64,000 bases of DNA from Curvularia sp. ZM96 (taxonomy: Eukaryota; Ascomycota; Dothideomycetes; Pleosporales; Pleosporaceae). The stretch's first letter is position 1, and each line of letters begins with the position of its first letter. The stretch covers positions 682,001 through 746,000 of the forward strand of contig JAJGBQ010000003.1 in the NCBI GenBank assembly GCA_022457065.1, given 5' to 3'. Under the pieces are notes generated by a model that ran no database searches, was not told the DNA's origin, and was given only the letters and a program-made list of their open reading frames with translations. Positions 11,264 to 20,646 of this stretch are shown here, in pieces. Position numbers and translations under genes: made by a program.

Positions 11264-12450
11264 ATGAGTAAAATTCTCATTACAGGTGCGACGGGCTATG
11301 TTGGGGGGACGGTGCTCTCGCAGCTTGTCGCGAGCACAGCACCAAAGATCCAAAGTCTTAGCTTTGACCTACTCGTCCGCGATCAGGGGCAAGCCAAAAT
11401 TTTGAAAGATACGTACGGTTCTCGCGTCAACACGATCCAATGGAGAGGCTTAAACGACATTCAATTTATTGAAGATACAGCATCCCGTTACGATATCATT
11501 ATTAACACTGGCTCTGGCTTCATACCCGAAGGTGCTGTCGCCTTCGTCAACGGACTTGCCAGAAGTATCAATGCGGAAAAGCCTGTCCCGTGGATGCTAC
11601 ACATTTCCGGTTGCTCAAACTTGGCTGATTGCCCGTTAACACAGCCCCCGGTGCCAGTCCGTGAATGGAATGATGAGGCAGACGGTTCTCAGATTGTCGA
11701 CTACATGAAGAAACTTGATGAGGCAGAACCCTACTCGCAGCGCACAACAGAAATAAAAGTCCTGGAAACTGCAGCCGAGCTTGGCGTCCAGGCGATCAGT
11801 GTGAATGCGCCTTGTATTTTCGGTGAGGGCACCGGCCTCTTCAACAAACAGGGACTGGTGATTCCGCTGGTCATGATGTATGTGATACAGCATGGTTACG
11901 GATGGAAGCTTAACGAGACGGCAAATTTCGATTGGGTGCATGTTATAGATCTGGCCGATATCTATGTCTTACTCGTGCGAACTATCCTGGAGCGTGAGGA
12001 TCGTGGCGTTGCGTATCTCCCTACTGGTAGGAATGGCATCATATTTGCTGAAGCTGGGAGAGCACTCATCAAGGGTACGTAATTTCTACGATCTATATGA
12101 GTGTAGTTCTCATGCTAAGATGCGTTCCAGATATCAATCAATGGTGTTTGGACGCAGCATTCGCTGATGGCGCCCTACCACGAGAAGACACTCCAAAGGT
12201 GAAGGAGGTCCGTCTGGTGCCGCTGGATGAGATAGCCGACAAGCTGACCGCCGGTCGCCGTGATATTGCAGAGCGTGGATGGGCCGGTCACAAGGCTATG
12301 AAAGCCGTTCTTGCGCGCAAACTATTGGGTTGGGAACCCAAAAGAGGACAAGAAGCCTGGGAAAAGGACTTCCGCGACGAACTGGTCGCACTGAAAGAGG
12401 GTCGGAGGATGGTAACGATGGAAAGTTGCATTGGGGAGACTAGGAAGTAA
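11264..12450 (+). CDS. NAD(P)-dependent epimerase/dehydratase-like SDR
   Basis: join(11264..12074, 12131..12450), 376 aa. The 56-bp intron starts GTACGT and ends TTCCAG. The N-terminus has the extended-SDR nucleotide-binding motif ILITGATGYVGG at residues 4-15. Downstream features are IIINTGSGF, WMLHISG (the strand carrying the catalytic Ser in many SDRs) and a FDWVHVIDLADIYVLL segment typical of NAD-dependent epimerases and NmrA-like proteins. A YxxxK catalytic pair is not clear; VDYMKK occupies the place where it is expected (near residues 146-151). The C-terminal exon resembles the substrate-cap helix region of fungal NAD-epimerase-like proteins. The substrate is unknown. The protein may be an active oxidoreductase or an NAD-sensing regulator. 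Confidence 0.8.
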
Positions 12451-13129
12451 AGGTTTACTAGCATTACCACCTATAGGAGCGTTGTTTGTTGGGTTCTGGT
12501 GATGGTTATAGTACCATGAGATTCGCATTGATAAGTTATGCAAACAAACGGCATTGCAAAGTATAACCCTCAACAAACATCAATCTATAACGACTTTCGA
12601 CTATCAGCAATTAGGATCCTGGCGCATATGGCGTCGGCGACAGTGGACGTTGTCGGGAAGGACATGACCATATAGGCTGAGAGACTTCCAAGGAAAGCTA
12701 GAGAAGTAGATATTAGGCCTTTTTAGCCACTATGAAAAGATGTGGCTCATCTGGAAATCAGTAATTATTATGTTGTGAGCTTCTTCCTATAGGGAATTTA
12801 TTTTGTCGTATAAGTCTCAGAAGTGAAGGCAGCGCAAGAGTGGACTGATAATTACTTGTGGTAAGCCGGTACATTCTATCACACGCTGTCTGTTGAGCCG
12901 TGAAGCTGTGTGCGTTGTCACGTGCGTGCCTTCACTCTAAGGGCACCTCCCCGATTTGGCAGGATCTCAGCTCCCATCCTCTCACTTCTTCCTACGTCTT
13001 CTCCTCTAACCCATCACCGTCCCACAACCCACAACTCTCGACTTTAGATTCCCTGATCTCCAATATCAATTTCTCAGGATCTCATACGCCACCGTATAGG
13101 TGCCAGGCTCCAACCAACACGCGTAGACC
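12451..13129. other. Intergenic, no gene seen
   Basis: About 680 bp between two plus-strand genes. It presumably includes the promoter and 5' UTR of the repeat-protein gene; C/T-rich tracts lie near 12960-13060. Confidence 0.45.
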
Positions 13130-13688
13130 ATGGGACGAACATCCGGAAAGAGGCGCAGTTACCAGCCACCCAAGCCCCCGAAGTCAAAGCGGATGGCTCT
13201 TAAAGCCGAGCGCGAAGCTGCCGCCCAAGCGCAGGCTGGTGCAGTTGCACTGACTGAAGCATCGACGACGGCGTTCACCAAGCCTGTGGCACGATTTGAA
13301 GAGAAGGTCGAGGAGTCAGAGCTCCCCTCTGAAGAAGGCGAATCTTTCCGCAGTGTAAGTGCTCAGCTGTGCGAACATGCTCGATGTCGGGAAGACTGTA
13401 CAGCATCACGACGTTCTGGCTAACTCCCATGCTTAGGCTGAATGTGAAGAAACTTATGAAGAAGCGCGCATAGAAGCTCACTGAGAGGCTCTCAAGCAAG
13501 CCCAAGAAGAAAATCTCAGGCAAGCTTGGGCGGAAGCTGAGAAAAGTTTATATGAAGAAGCTTGTAAACAAGCTTATAAAGCGGGTTACAATCATGGTTA
13601 CGAAGGAAGTTATAAAGAAGCTTACAAGGAAGCCTATAAAAACGCTTACAAGGAGGCCTATGAAGAAGCTCGCAAAAACGTGTCATGA
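13130..13688 (+). CDS. Unrecognised small Lys/Glu/Ala/Tyr repeat protein with in-frame TGA
   Basis: Exon 1 is 13130..13354, an intron begins GTAAGT and ends CTTAG at 13436, and exon 2 starts at 13437. The ATG context is good (agaccATGg). The N-terminal 75 residues are basic then acidic. Exon 2 reads AECEETYEEARIEAH and meets TGA at 13482-13484. The same frame then stays open for 67 codons to TGA at 13686-13688 and encodes a strongly periodic segment (EALKQAQEE, YEEACKQAYKAGY, then YKEA units). Composition before and after the stop matches, so the tail was or is coding. Options are nonsense mutation (one transition from CGA), stop readthrough, or an unusual acceptor at about 13488 or 13494 that skips the stop in frame. 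I do not recognise the family. A coiled or helical repeat is likely. Confidence 0.5.
13611..13670 (+). repeat. 12-bp tandem repeat, five units
   Basis: Five 12-bp units of the form ta[t/c]aa[a/g]gaagc[t/c] lie end to end (13611-22, 13623-34, 13635-46, 13647-58, 13659-70) and encode Tyr-Lys-Glu-Ala-type tetrapeptides. Degenerate units extend upstream to about 13545. Differences fall mostly in third codon positions, a sign that the reading frame has been under selection. Confidence 0.75.
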
Positions 13689-13866
13689 GAGAAACCGGCA
13701 GTTTCCAAGTCTTACCGGGTCTCAGAGACACGAATGTGATGGTCCAAGCAATAATATAATCCTACACATGTACAACTATAGAAAACAACATCTGTAAATC
13801 CAAAATCTTCTCCTTTCCTACTTATTCTCACCAGGTAAGGTGAACCCCCTAACTTTCCACATCAAT

Positions 13867-15612
13867 TTACCACATCTCCCAAACACCACCTGGAATCACA
13901 CTCCTCATAATCTTCCAGTGGCTGACGGCACCGTCCTTGTGAAACTTTTCCAACTCCGCTACATCGGCATTGCCCATGACTCTGCCGCCATCCTCCTTCG
14001 ATACAAACTCATACTTGACTTCGAGGTTCTCTTGCGGCTCCAGGAAGTTGCTACGCGCGATGCTTCCCAGGTAGTCAGCAGACTTTGCGCTGCGAAACTG
14101 CACTGCTTTCTTTCCACGGCCGTGGTCGTTCTTGACGCAGAAAATGACCATGTTGATGAAATCTGGGTCACCCTCCTTTCGGTCCTCGGGAGCAGCCGAG
14201 TCGCGGAAGATGCGGCATGCGGGGAAGATGGCGTGGATGGTGTTCAGCACTAAGCGCGTGCTTCCAAGGTTGAGGTCGCCCGCATAGTTGATGGCTACGA
14301 AGCCGTCGTCGGCCAGGAGGTTGTACAGGCCCTGCATGAACTCCGTGGTGAATAGATATACGGGCTCAGCACCGCCAGTGAAGACATCGTGGATGATGTA
14401 GTCGTAGCTTCCGGGCGCAGAGACGGACTTCTCTGCAACGTAGGATGTAGCATCGGCAATGACAGCATGGTGGTTGGGGCTCAGGTTAAAGTACTTGGTC
14501 GCGTAGTGGTGGACCACGGGATCGAGTTCGACAATGGTGGTGTTGATACCGTGAGCAATCATGGCATTTGGCGCAGTACCAATACCGAGGCCAATGACCA
14601 ACGCAGATTTCTTGCTGTCGTCGACAACAGGGATAGATGCGACTGGAGGTTTCATGAGCCGGACGGCTTCGAGGAGCACAAAGACGGCAAAAATAGTCTC
14701 GCGTTGGCGCTGGCCTTTGGCATATGCTTCAGGTGTTACCAGCCATTCACCACCGAGAAGGGAGTGGTCGCATCTGAGGAGACGGAAGGCGGTATCGGTC
14801 TGGCTTTCGACCACGGAGACATAGCCTGTGACGGATTCGTGTCGAGCAAGAAGTGTGTAGTTTTGAGTCGCCTGCAAAGTCGAGTTGGCTAGCTGCAGTC
14901 CGTGTGTTGATGGATGATGCGGGTTCGTCCAAAGCGTATGCAAGATGGCCGGGAACGCCAAGAAGATGACGCGCGAGGGAGTAAAAAAGGCAGATGCGGA
15001 TGCCAGGAGCATTTGCAAGCCAATGCGAGTAAAGTAGACGGAAGTGCCAATGAAGCTTGGGATGAGAGCGCGGCTAATCTTGGCTGTGGTTGAGACAGCA
15101 AAGTAAGAGACGGTGGGAATGACGATCTCCTTCAACGGAGATGGATTGAAGCCACTGATGTCGATACATTCGAGCAGATCGGCGGCAGCGAAGATTGACA
15201 AAAACAGTAACGGAAAGTACGTCAATAATTCGATCGCCATGGGTCCGTACTCAATTCCCATCTTTTCACTGTAAGGAAACAGGAGAAATTGTATGACGGG
15301 AGTCCAGTATGCAACTACAGCAATATACTGGGAGACGTTCGCTGATGTGTAGCCCCTTACTGCTCGTCGTACCAGCAAAGCGGCCACGGCAACAATGGTC
15401 ATGGTCCGCTGGTGATGCAAAGACGCAGGAATAGATCCATAGACGGGCGACAGGTTGATTTGCGAGACTGGGGAAGCAAAACCAGCGATGAGGAGAAGAG
15501 CTGCTGCTCGGCCCGTGTTTAGAAGAATTGTCGATGCCGAAGCCCGTTGTGCTGGTGGAGCCGCCTTGCTGGCGGCCTTTGGCTTTTTCTGTGTCTTTTG
15601 GTTCGAAGACAT
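13867..15612 (-). CDS. Membrane spermidine/spermine synthase-like SAM-binding protein
   Basis: Single exon, 581 aa. Residues about 1-27 are a Lys/Ala-rich basic leader. About residues 28-235 hold several hydrophobic segments (LLLIAGF..., TMTIVAVAALLV, ELLTYFPLLFLSIFAAADLL, VIFLAFPAILHTLW), so the protein is probably polytopic. The C-terminal half is a Rossmann methyltransferase-like domain: SALVIGLGIGTAPNAM (motif I), then TTIVELDPVVHHYA with the acidic residue that binds the ligand ribose, then YDYIIHDVFTGG at the active-site strand. This is the spermidine-synthase superfamily fold, but membrane-fused members are not proven polyamine synthases; the substrate is open. It is divergent from the CCDC97-like gene with a 511-bp spacer. 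Confidence 0.83.
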   Translation of the reverse strand: MSSNQKTQKKPKAASKAAPPAQRASASTILLNTGRAAALLLIAGFASPVSQINLSPVYGSIPASLHHQRTMTIVAVAALLVRRAVRGYTSANVSQYIAVVAYWTPVIQFLLFPYSEKMGIEYGPMAIELLTYFPLLFLSIFAAADLLECIDISGFNPSPLKEIVIPTVSYFAVSTTAKISRALIPSFIGTSVYFTRIGLQMLLASASAFFTPSRVIFLAFPAILHTLWTNPHHPSTHGLQLANSTLQATQNYTLLARHESVTGYVSVVESQTDTAFRLLRCDHSLLGGEWLVTPEAYAKGQRQRETIFAVFVLLEAVRLMKPPVASIPVVDDSKKSALVIGLGIGTAPNAMIAHGINTTIVELDPVVHHYATKYFNLSPNHHAVIADATSYVAEKSVSAPGSYDYIIHDVFTGGAEPVYLFTTEFMQGLYNLLADDGFVAINYAGDLNLGSTRLVLNTIHAIFPACRIFRDSAAPEDRKEGDPDFINMVIFCVKNDHGRGKKAVQFRSAKSADYLGSIARSNFLEPQENLEVKYEFVSKEDGGRVMGNADVAELEKFHKDGAVSHWKIMRSVIPGGVWEMW

Positions 15613-16123
15613 GGTGATGGATGTGCAAATCTATCCTGTTCTTCGTATAGGGTAGATCTGGAAAGAAGAAGAAAGCGATGCAGCGAAAGCAACAAGCGAT
15701 AAAATATGTACAGTCCAAAAGACCAGATAACGCGTAAATTGGCAAGACTTCCAAGCTCTTTTCCCACTTTAAACGGACCGTGTATCCGCACAGCGAATTC
15801 GACCCACGAGAAACAACAGAAACGACTGCGACAACAACGACGCTCAATGGCTGGAAGAAGGGAATAAGGAAGAAAAGGATTGGGAAGACGTTGAAGTTAA
15901 TAACCAAGGAGCCACCTGTTCCTGGCTTCCGGCTTGATGAAACGGTCGATCATTAAGGTGGATCTTGTCTTGACTGGGCGCGTTTCGACTAGCCGGACCC
16001 TGTTTCCTGTGGCGCGAGCTTGTGGCGTCATTACCAACCATGGCGGGATGAATGCGCCCGCGCTCAACTCCTCACACATCGTCCCACAGCAGAAGAGTGT
16101 TCGCCGAATTTTGACGCTGTAGT
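15613..16123. promoter_or_regulatory. Divergent promoter region
   Basis: 511 bp between the start codons of the spermidine-synthase-like gene (minus) and the CCDC97-like gene (plus). Both promoters must lie here. No specific operator was recognised. Confidence 0.5.
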
Positions 16124-16876
16124 ATGCCATATATCACTGCATCACCGCGAATGGCGCCTCTTGCTCTACGACCCGCAAACGCGCCTGAAGCTCCGAAGCA
16201 CCCCACCAGCTCGCACAGTCATGCCAACGACGGCACCATACCCACAGACAATAACGAGGATGTTCCTATGGATGATTCTGTAGACGATTCTCTTCTCCGA
16301 GAACAGATGCGACAACAGCAGGAGGCACGGGCGCAACGACTCCAAGCCAAGAACAGGCGCAAACGCTATCTCGAAGTACATCCCGAATACTTTACCGACT
16401 CGTCTCTTGAGCTTGCCGACCCTCTGCTCTATGATCGCCTGATCCGCCGCTTCCAAACCGCATCCGAGCGCGAAGCCGAAGGCCGGAAGAAGGGTTTCTC
16501 TGGCCAGATGGCAACAGACCTCTGGCGCGCCGAAGCAAAGAAGGATGCGCTGGCGCAGCCGGATCCCAATTCTCTTTTTACGTATACCCGTGGGCCGCAG
16601 GGAGAGATAATAGAGGAGGACAAGGATGATATACCCATGAGCAAGGAGGAAGGGAAGGCTTGGTGGATGGACGAAATGACGCAACGCTTTCTCAGAGGCG
16701 GAGATGACGATTTTGACTACGCGAAACTGGTGGACAACAACCCCAAATACGACGACCCTGAGCAAGAGAGAGATTTGCAGGACGCATACTTTGATAGTAT
16801 GGAAAGTGACTTTGACTCGGATGGAGAGGGGAAAGAAAAGGTTTTGACTGGCGAAACAGGCATACAGGATTATTGA
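16124..16876 (+). CDS. CCDC97-like (DUF2052) protein
   Basis: Single exon, 250 aa. Met10 (MAPLALRP) is an alternative start. About residues 55-95 form a charged helix (LLREQMRQQQEARAQRLQAKNRRKRYLEVHPEYF) leading into the CCD97 C-terminal domain: LADPLLYDRLIRRFQT, then LWRAEAKKDAL. The tail is very acidic (DDDFDYAKLVDNNPKYDD, then DSMESDFDSDGEG). Human CCDC97 is a nuclear protein found with spliceosomal SF3b components; the fungal orthologue is presumed to be similar. Length and domain order fit the family. Confidence 0.8.
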   Translation: MPYITASPRMAPLALRPANAPEAPKHPTSSHSHANDGTIPTDNNEDVPMDDSVDDSLLREQMRQQQEARAQRLQAKNRRKRYLEVHPEYFTDSSLELADPLLYDRLIRRFQTASEREAEGRKKGFSGQMATDLWRAEAKKDALAQPDPNSLFTYTRGPQGEIIEEDKDDIPMSKEEGKAWWMDEMTQRFLRGGDDDFDYAKLVDNNPKYDDPEQERDLQDAYFDSMESDFDSDGEGKEKVLTGETGIQDY

Positions 16877-17647
16877 AGGTGGCTAAACAGGTCCGGCAGC
16901 ACATTTGTGGCTGTAACACAGAGGTTTTGCCTAAAACCCCTGGACTTGGCCTCACGTCGACGGATGTATCGTTACATTGTGCTCGACTACAAGCAACACC
17001 AACAACACGTGAAGAGTTAACGCTCGAACGTCATCGCCCAAATCCAACCATGATCACACTCACGAGTCGGTGCTACGCATCGTTCATGTGTTGGGCACGG
17101 AAGTCCGCAATAGCCAAGGTGTACGCAAAAGATGTACCGCGGGCAAGAATGCCTGTAGGAGCTTTCTTATCCTATCAACGTCTACACAGAAAGACTGCCT
17201 TCTGTAAAACACACGACGAACCCAGCCACGATGCATGATTAATTCAGCATGAACGAGTGCGATATATGGGCTTCATCGCTCTGTCAAGCTACCACTGTAG
17301 CAGACACCAAGTCCATGAGATAGCTACATGAAAGTATAGGATAAATAATGAGCAATACGTTGAGTAGTTAATCAGGAAGAGGTGAACACAAGGGAAGAAA
17401 ATAAATTTGATAGTCAAAAGGAAGATATACAAAACGCCCATGCCAGTCCAGTCTAATCAAATCAAAAACGCAGTAAACGCGGAAACAAGAGCCATCAACA
17501 ATAAAAGAAATCTAATCAAATACAGTAAAGATCGCAACAAGGAAACATCACCCTCCAACACGGAACCCAGCATCCCATCTTCAACCACTGTCTCCCACTG
17601 TCTTCATCCCGCTCCACCAGACCCCCTTGCTCTTTCCCCACTCAGAT
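16877..17647. other. Intergenic, convergent 3' regions
   Basis: About 770 bp between convergent genes. The part near 17330-17560 is A-rich on the plus strand. No gene was seen. Confidence 0.45.
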
Positions 17648-19078
17648 TCACTCCGCAGCTGGTCTCCATCCCTCACCACAAACCGGACACCGCTCCACCC
17701 AATTGTGATTCTCAGCTCCACACTCACTGCACACCCACATGTCGTCCGGCATACCCGAATAAGCCGTCGTGTAGTGTATAAGTCCGGTGTATGTATTTGG
17801 GCCCGCGATGTAGGGGTGACGGGACGATGTTCTGGCCGTGGTGTCTGGGCGTTGGGGCGAGAGGAATGTATCCATGTAGTTGACAGAGCGTCGAGTAGAA
17901 TGAGGCTCAGATGGTGATTGCATGGTATGATTAAAACCCGGTTTGAGTATACTGAAGTCTTCGGGATGCTGGGTATGGAGGGTGTTGAAGTAACAGACTT
18001 TCTGCGCCCTGTACTGGTAATGTTTTTTTAAGCTCTCTAACCACTCGTTCTGTAGGTTTCGCGATTTGAAGTCTCCGGTATTGTCGTGTAGAAAGAAGAT
18101 GCGAGTAAACCTGTCTGATGGGAATATATTATGCATCATGATGGCCGAGTTTATATCCTTTCTACCATGTAAAATGTGAAGCAACATCGAGACCTGAAAG
18201 AGAACATATCGCCTTAATTCACCTCGTAGTGCGTCTTGTTGACTCAGGATAGGAAGAAGAGGCGCAATCAAGGCGTGCTTCTTTTCCTAATCCCAGATCC
18301 CCGGTTCATGAGACATAAAAAAGAGCAAGGCTTCATTGTAAGCATTGAGATGACTCTCTGTAAGCCCTGTGGGAGGATCTCGAAAACGGCGGTGAAGATG
18401 CTGCATTGATGTCCAAGTCATACCTTGGCAATTATGCACTTGGTGAAGCAGAATGAGGTTGTTGAGCTAGGGAGAGGCAATCGAGTTTCATTCAACACCG
18501 CCTTGCTGAGTTAGAGAGTAACAAGGCGATGTTGTTAGAACGGAGTATTGTGCCTAGGAAATCCTCCATGTACCCAGAACAGCCTCGCAAAATCGTGTTG
18601 CTTACATGGAAGGACAAAGTGTATAAGCAACGGCATCATTAACGAGACGAAGAATGCCGTGGATCAAGAAATCAGAGACGTAGGCCATACTTGAGAGCAA
18701 ATTTGATTTACCCAACATAAGCTCCAAGGTCTAGAAGCAAAGTCATACGTACTGAAGTCAGAGAAGAAGTACACATCAATCCATCCCATCTTCGCAGCAG
18801 AGGGAAGCACGATTACTAACTTCATCAGCCCTTCAGACTGCACATCGCCGTGCACCTCAGCCACAACCGCATTCCTCCCACAGGACAGGGCTTTGCGATA
18901 CACCCATCGGTCCGTCTGCTTTCGACACAAGGGCCTACTGTGTTACCCAGTACTCAGCCTAAGCCTCTCATCTCACAAATCTCACCAAAACCGCACAGCC
19001 ACCCGCCTCGTGAAACCCAAACCGCAGCCACTCCGCCTCGCGACCAGCCTCGCAAGGCGGCCAGACCATCCCTAACAT
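17648..19078 (-). CDS. Unrecognised multi-exon protein with C-terminal RanBP2 zinc finger and in-frame TAG
   Basis: The firm part is one frame from an acceptor at 18466 (ccctag) down to the stop at 17648-17650, interrupted once by TAG at 18287-18289. Before the TAG it reads RFRDPP...NAYNEALLFFMSHEPGIWD and after it EKKHALIAPLLPILSQQDALRGELRRYVLFQV, both helix-like and compatible with one domain. The C-terminus is W-V-C-x2-C-x3-N-x6-C-x2-C, the exact RanBP2 zinc-finger spacing. Upstream exons are likely at 18606-18689 and 18749 to about 18925 (hydrophobic GLMKLVIVLPSAAKMGWIDVYFF), with a possible first exon near 18980-19078 starting MLGMVWPP. The joints there are uncertain and I could not build one clean model. 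I do not recognise the main domain. It may be a pseudogene, a recoded gene or a gene with a missed intron. Confidence 0.5.
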
Positions 19079-20646
19079 GATGCCAAACAAGGCTACTGGG
19101 CAAAATCCCTGCTTTTCAGGAAATGATCACATGTCACCTCCTTGGCACAAATCTCCCAATTTTCTATACTCTCTAGTCATTGTCAACACACACAAACGGA
19201 ATAGACAATGTACTACGAAATAGGCCCATCCAGGCACCCTTAAGGCTATCACAACTGTACAGCGACTCATGAGAACAGGAAAGATAGCGCATTTGATCTA
19301 AATTTCCATTTAGTTGCATCTTTTTACTGACAGAAAAGAAAACGGACCGCTTATATGGCCCAAGTTATGGGCCCGCCTCGTCTCGTAAGCGTCAACCCCT
19401 TACCATTTCCATGTTATGCTAGTTATTAATTAATAAGGATTATAGAAACAGTACTTCGGGTTTGGAACCCAAGGCTACTTCACAAGTTTAACCATCCCCA
19501 TTCTGACCAGCCCTCAAAGCGCCCAGCAGGCGAGAAAAGAGGCCTGAACGGGGGATAATAACACTGCCTCTAGGAAGTGTAAAATAGCAGAGAGCAAGGC
19601 CTACCATAGAAGGGTAATTCTCGCCGCAGTGCCAAGCAGCAGTACGAGTTGTCTGCAGAGGTCAAGGAGATACTGAAAGCCATTTTCCTAGACGGGAGTG
19701 CCGAGAGTCTGCGGCCTCTCACTCCGTCGTGAGGAAAGGTTCTCGACTGTAATCCAGAGCCTGCCATGAGCTTCGAGGCTGAACTGTTCGGCGATGAAAC
19801 TTTTCAGGAAGCGATCCAGTTGTAGCCGATAGACGAGAGCGTACATCTGCTCCACTGAAGACGCGGTTGCCCTGCGCGGCGAGCGTGTAGGCACAGGTTC
19901 CAGGAGAACTCTTGGATCAAATGGTGTGATATGGAGGTCGACGACGACATATAGTACTTTGAGTCGTGGCTCCGGGTAGGAATCAAAGCCAAAGGCTGCG
20001 CTGGGCGGAGGCGATACACAAGCTTATACATAGATACGTAAATAGACACACACACAAACCATTCCTTCGTCCCAGTCTAGTATCAATCAATCAGAAAACA
20101 AGAAGAGCAATTTGCACAACAAAGAGACCAGTTCAATATGCACATGTGAAGATATCCATTTTCCTCACTATCTGACTTTCTGTCTGGGGGGGTATTATGA
20201 ATGCGTTGCATGCGTGCCGATACATATATAGCACAGTTAAACTGAATAAGCCAAGAAACAAGAAGAGAAATGTGCCGTAGCAACGCTGCCGCCTACAACA
20301 GATCGTTTCAGGGAGTATAAGGAACAACAACAACAGAAAGAAGAAGAAATATTAACAAACACTGCTAAGCGGGGTAGAAGAAAGAAGAAAAAAGAGGAGC
20401 TCGCGCACAATAGCAAGTTCATGACGACAAGATGCCAACAGTTCCCATCTCTCCAAGCTAGTAGATTACCCCCATCTCCCATGCAAAACAGGTCATCGAA
20501 AAAGAGAACCCTAGATGCGACTGCATTCCAATAAAGAATTCTCAAGTTCCCTAATCCCAGACTCCGCCTTCCTCAACGCCCCTTGGGATAAAAAAGCGTA
20601 CATGTGACATATACATCCTTGTAGATAAAAATGACATGACATGACT
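19079..20646. other. Intergenic, no gene seen
   Basis: About 1.57 kb between the zinc-finger gene and the 3' end of the RhoGEF gene. It is AT-rich around 19300-19450 and purine-rich around 20330-20400. No domain-bearing frame or tRNA-like structure was found. Confidence 0.45.

Noticed and set aside
19300..19480. AT-rich block with ttaattaataagg as a possible transposon remnant
   Set aside because: No inverted repeat, no second copy in the window and no coding trace.
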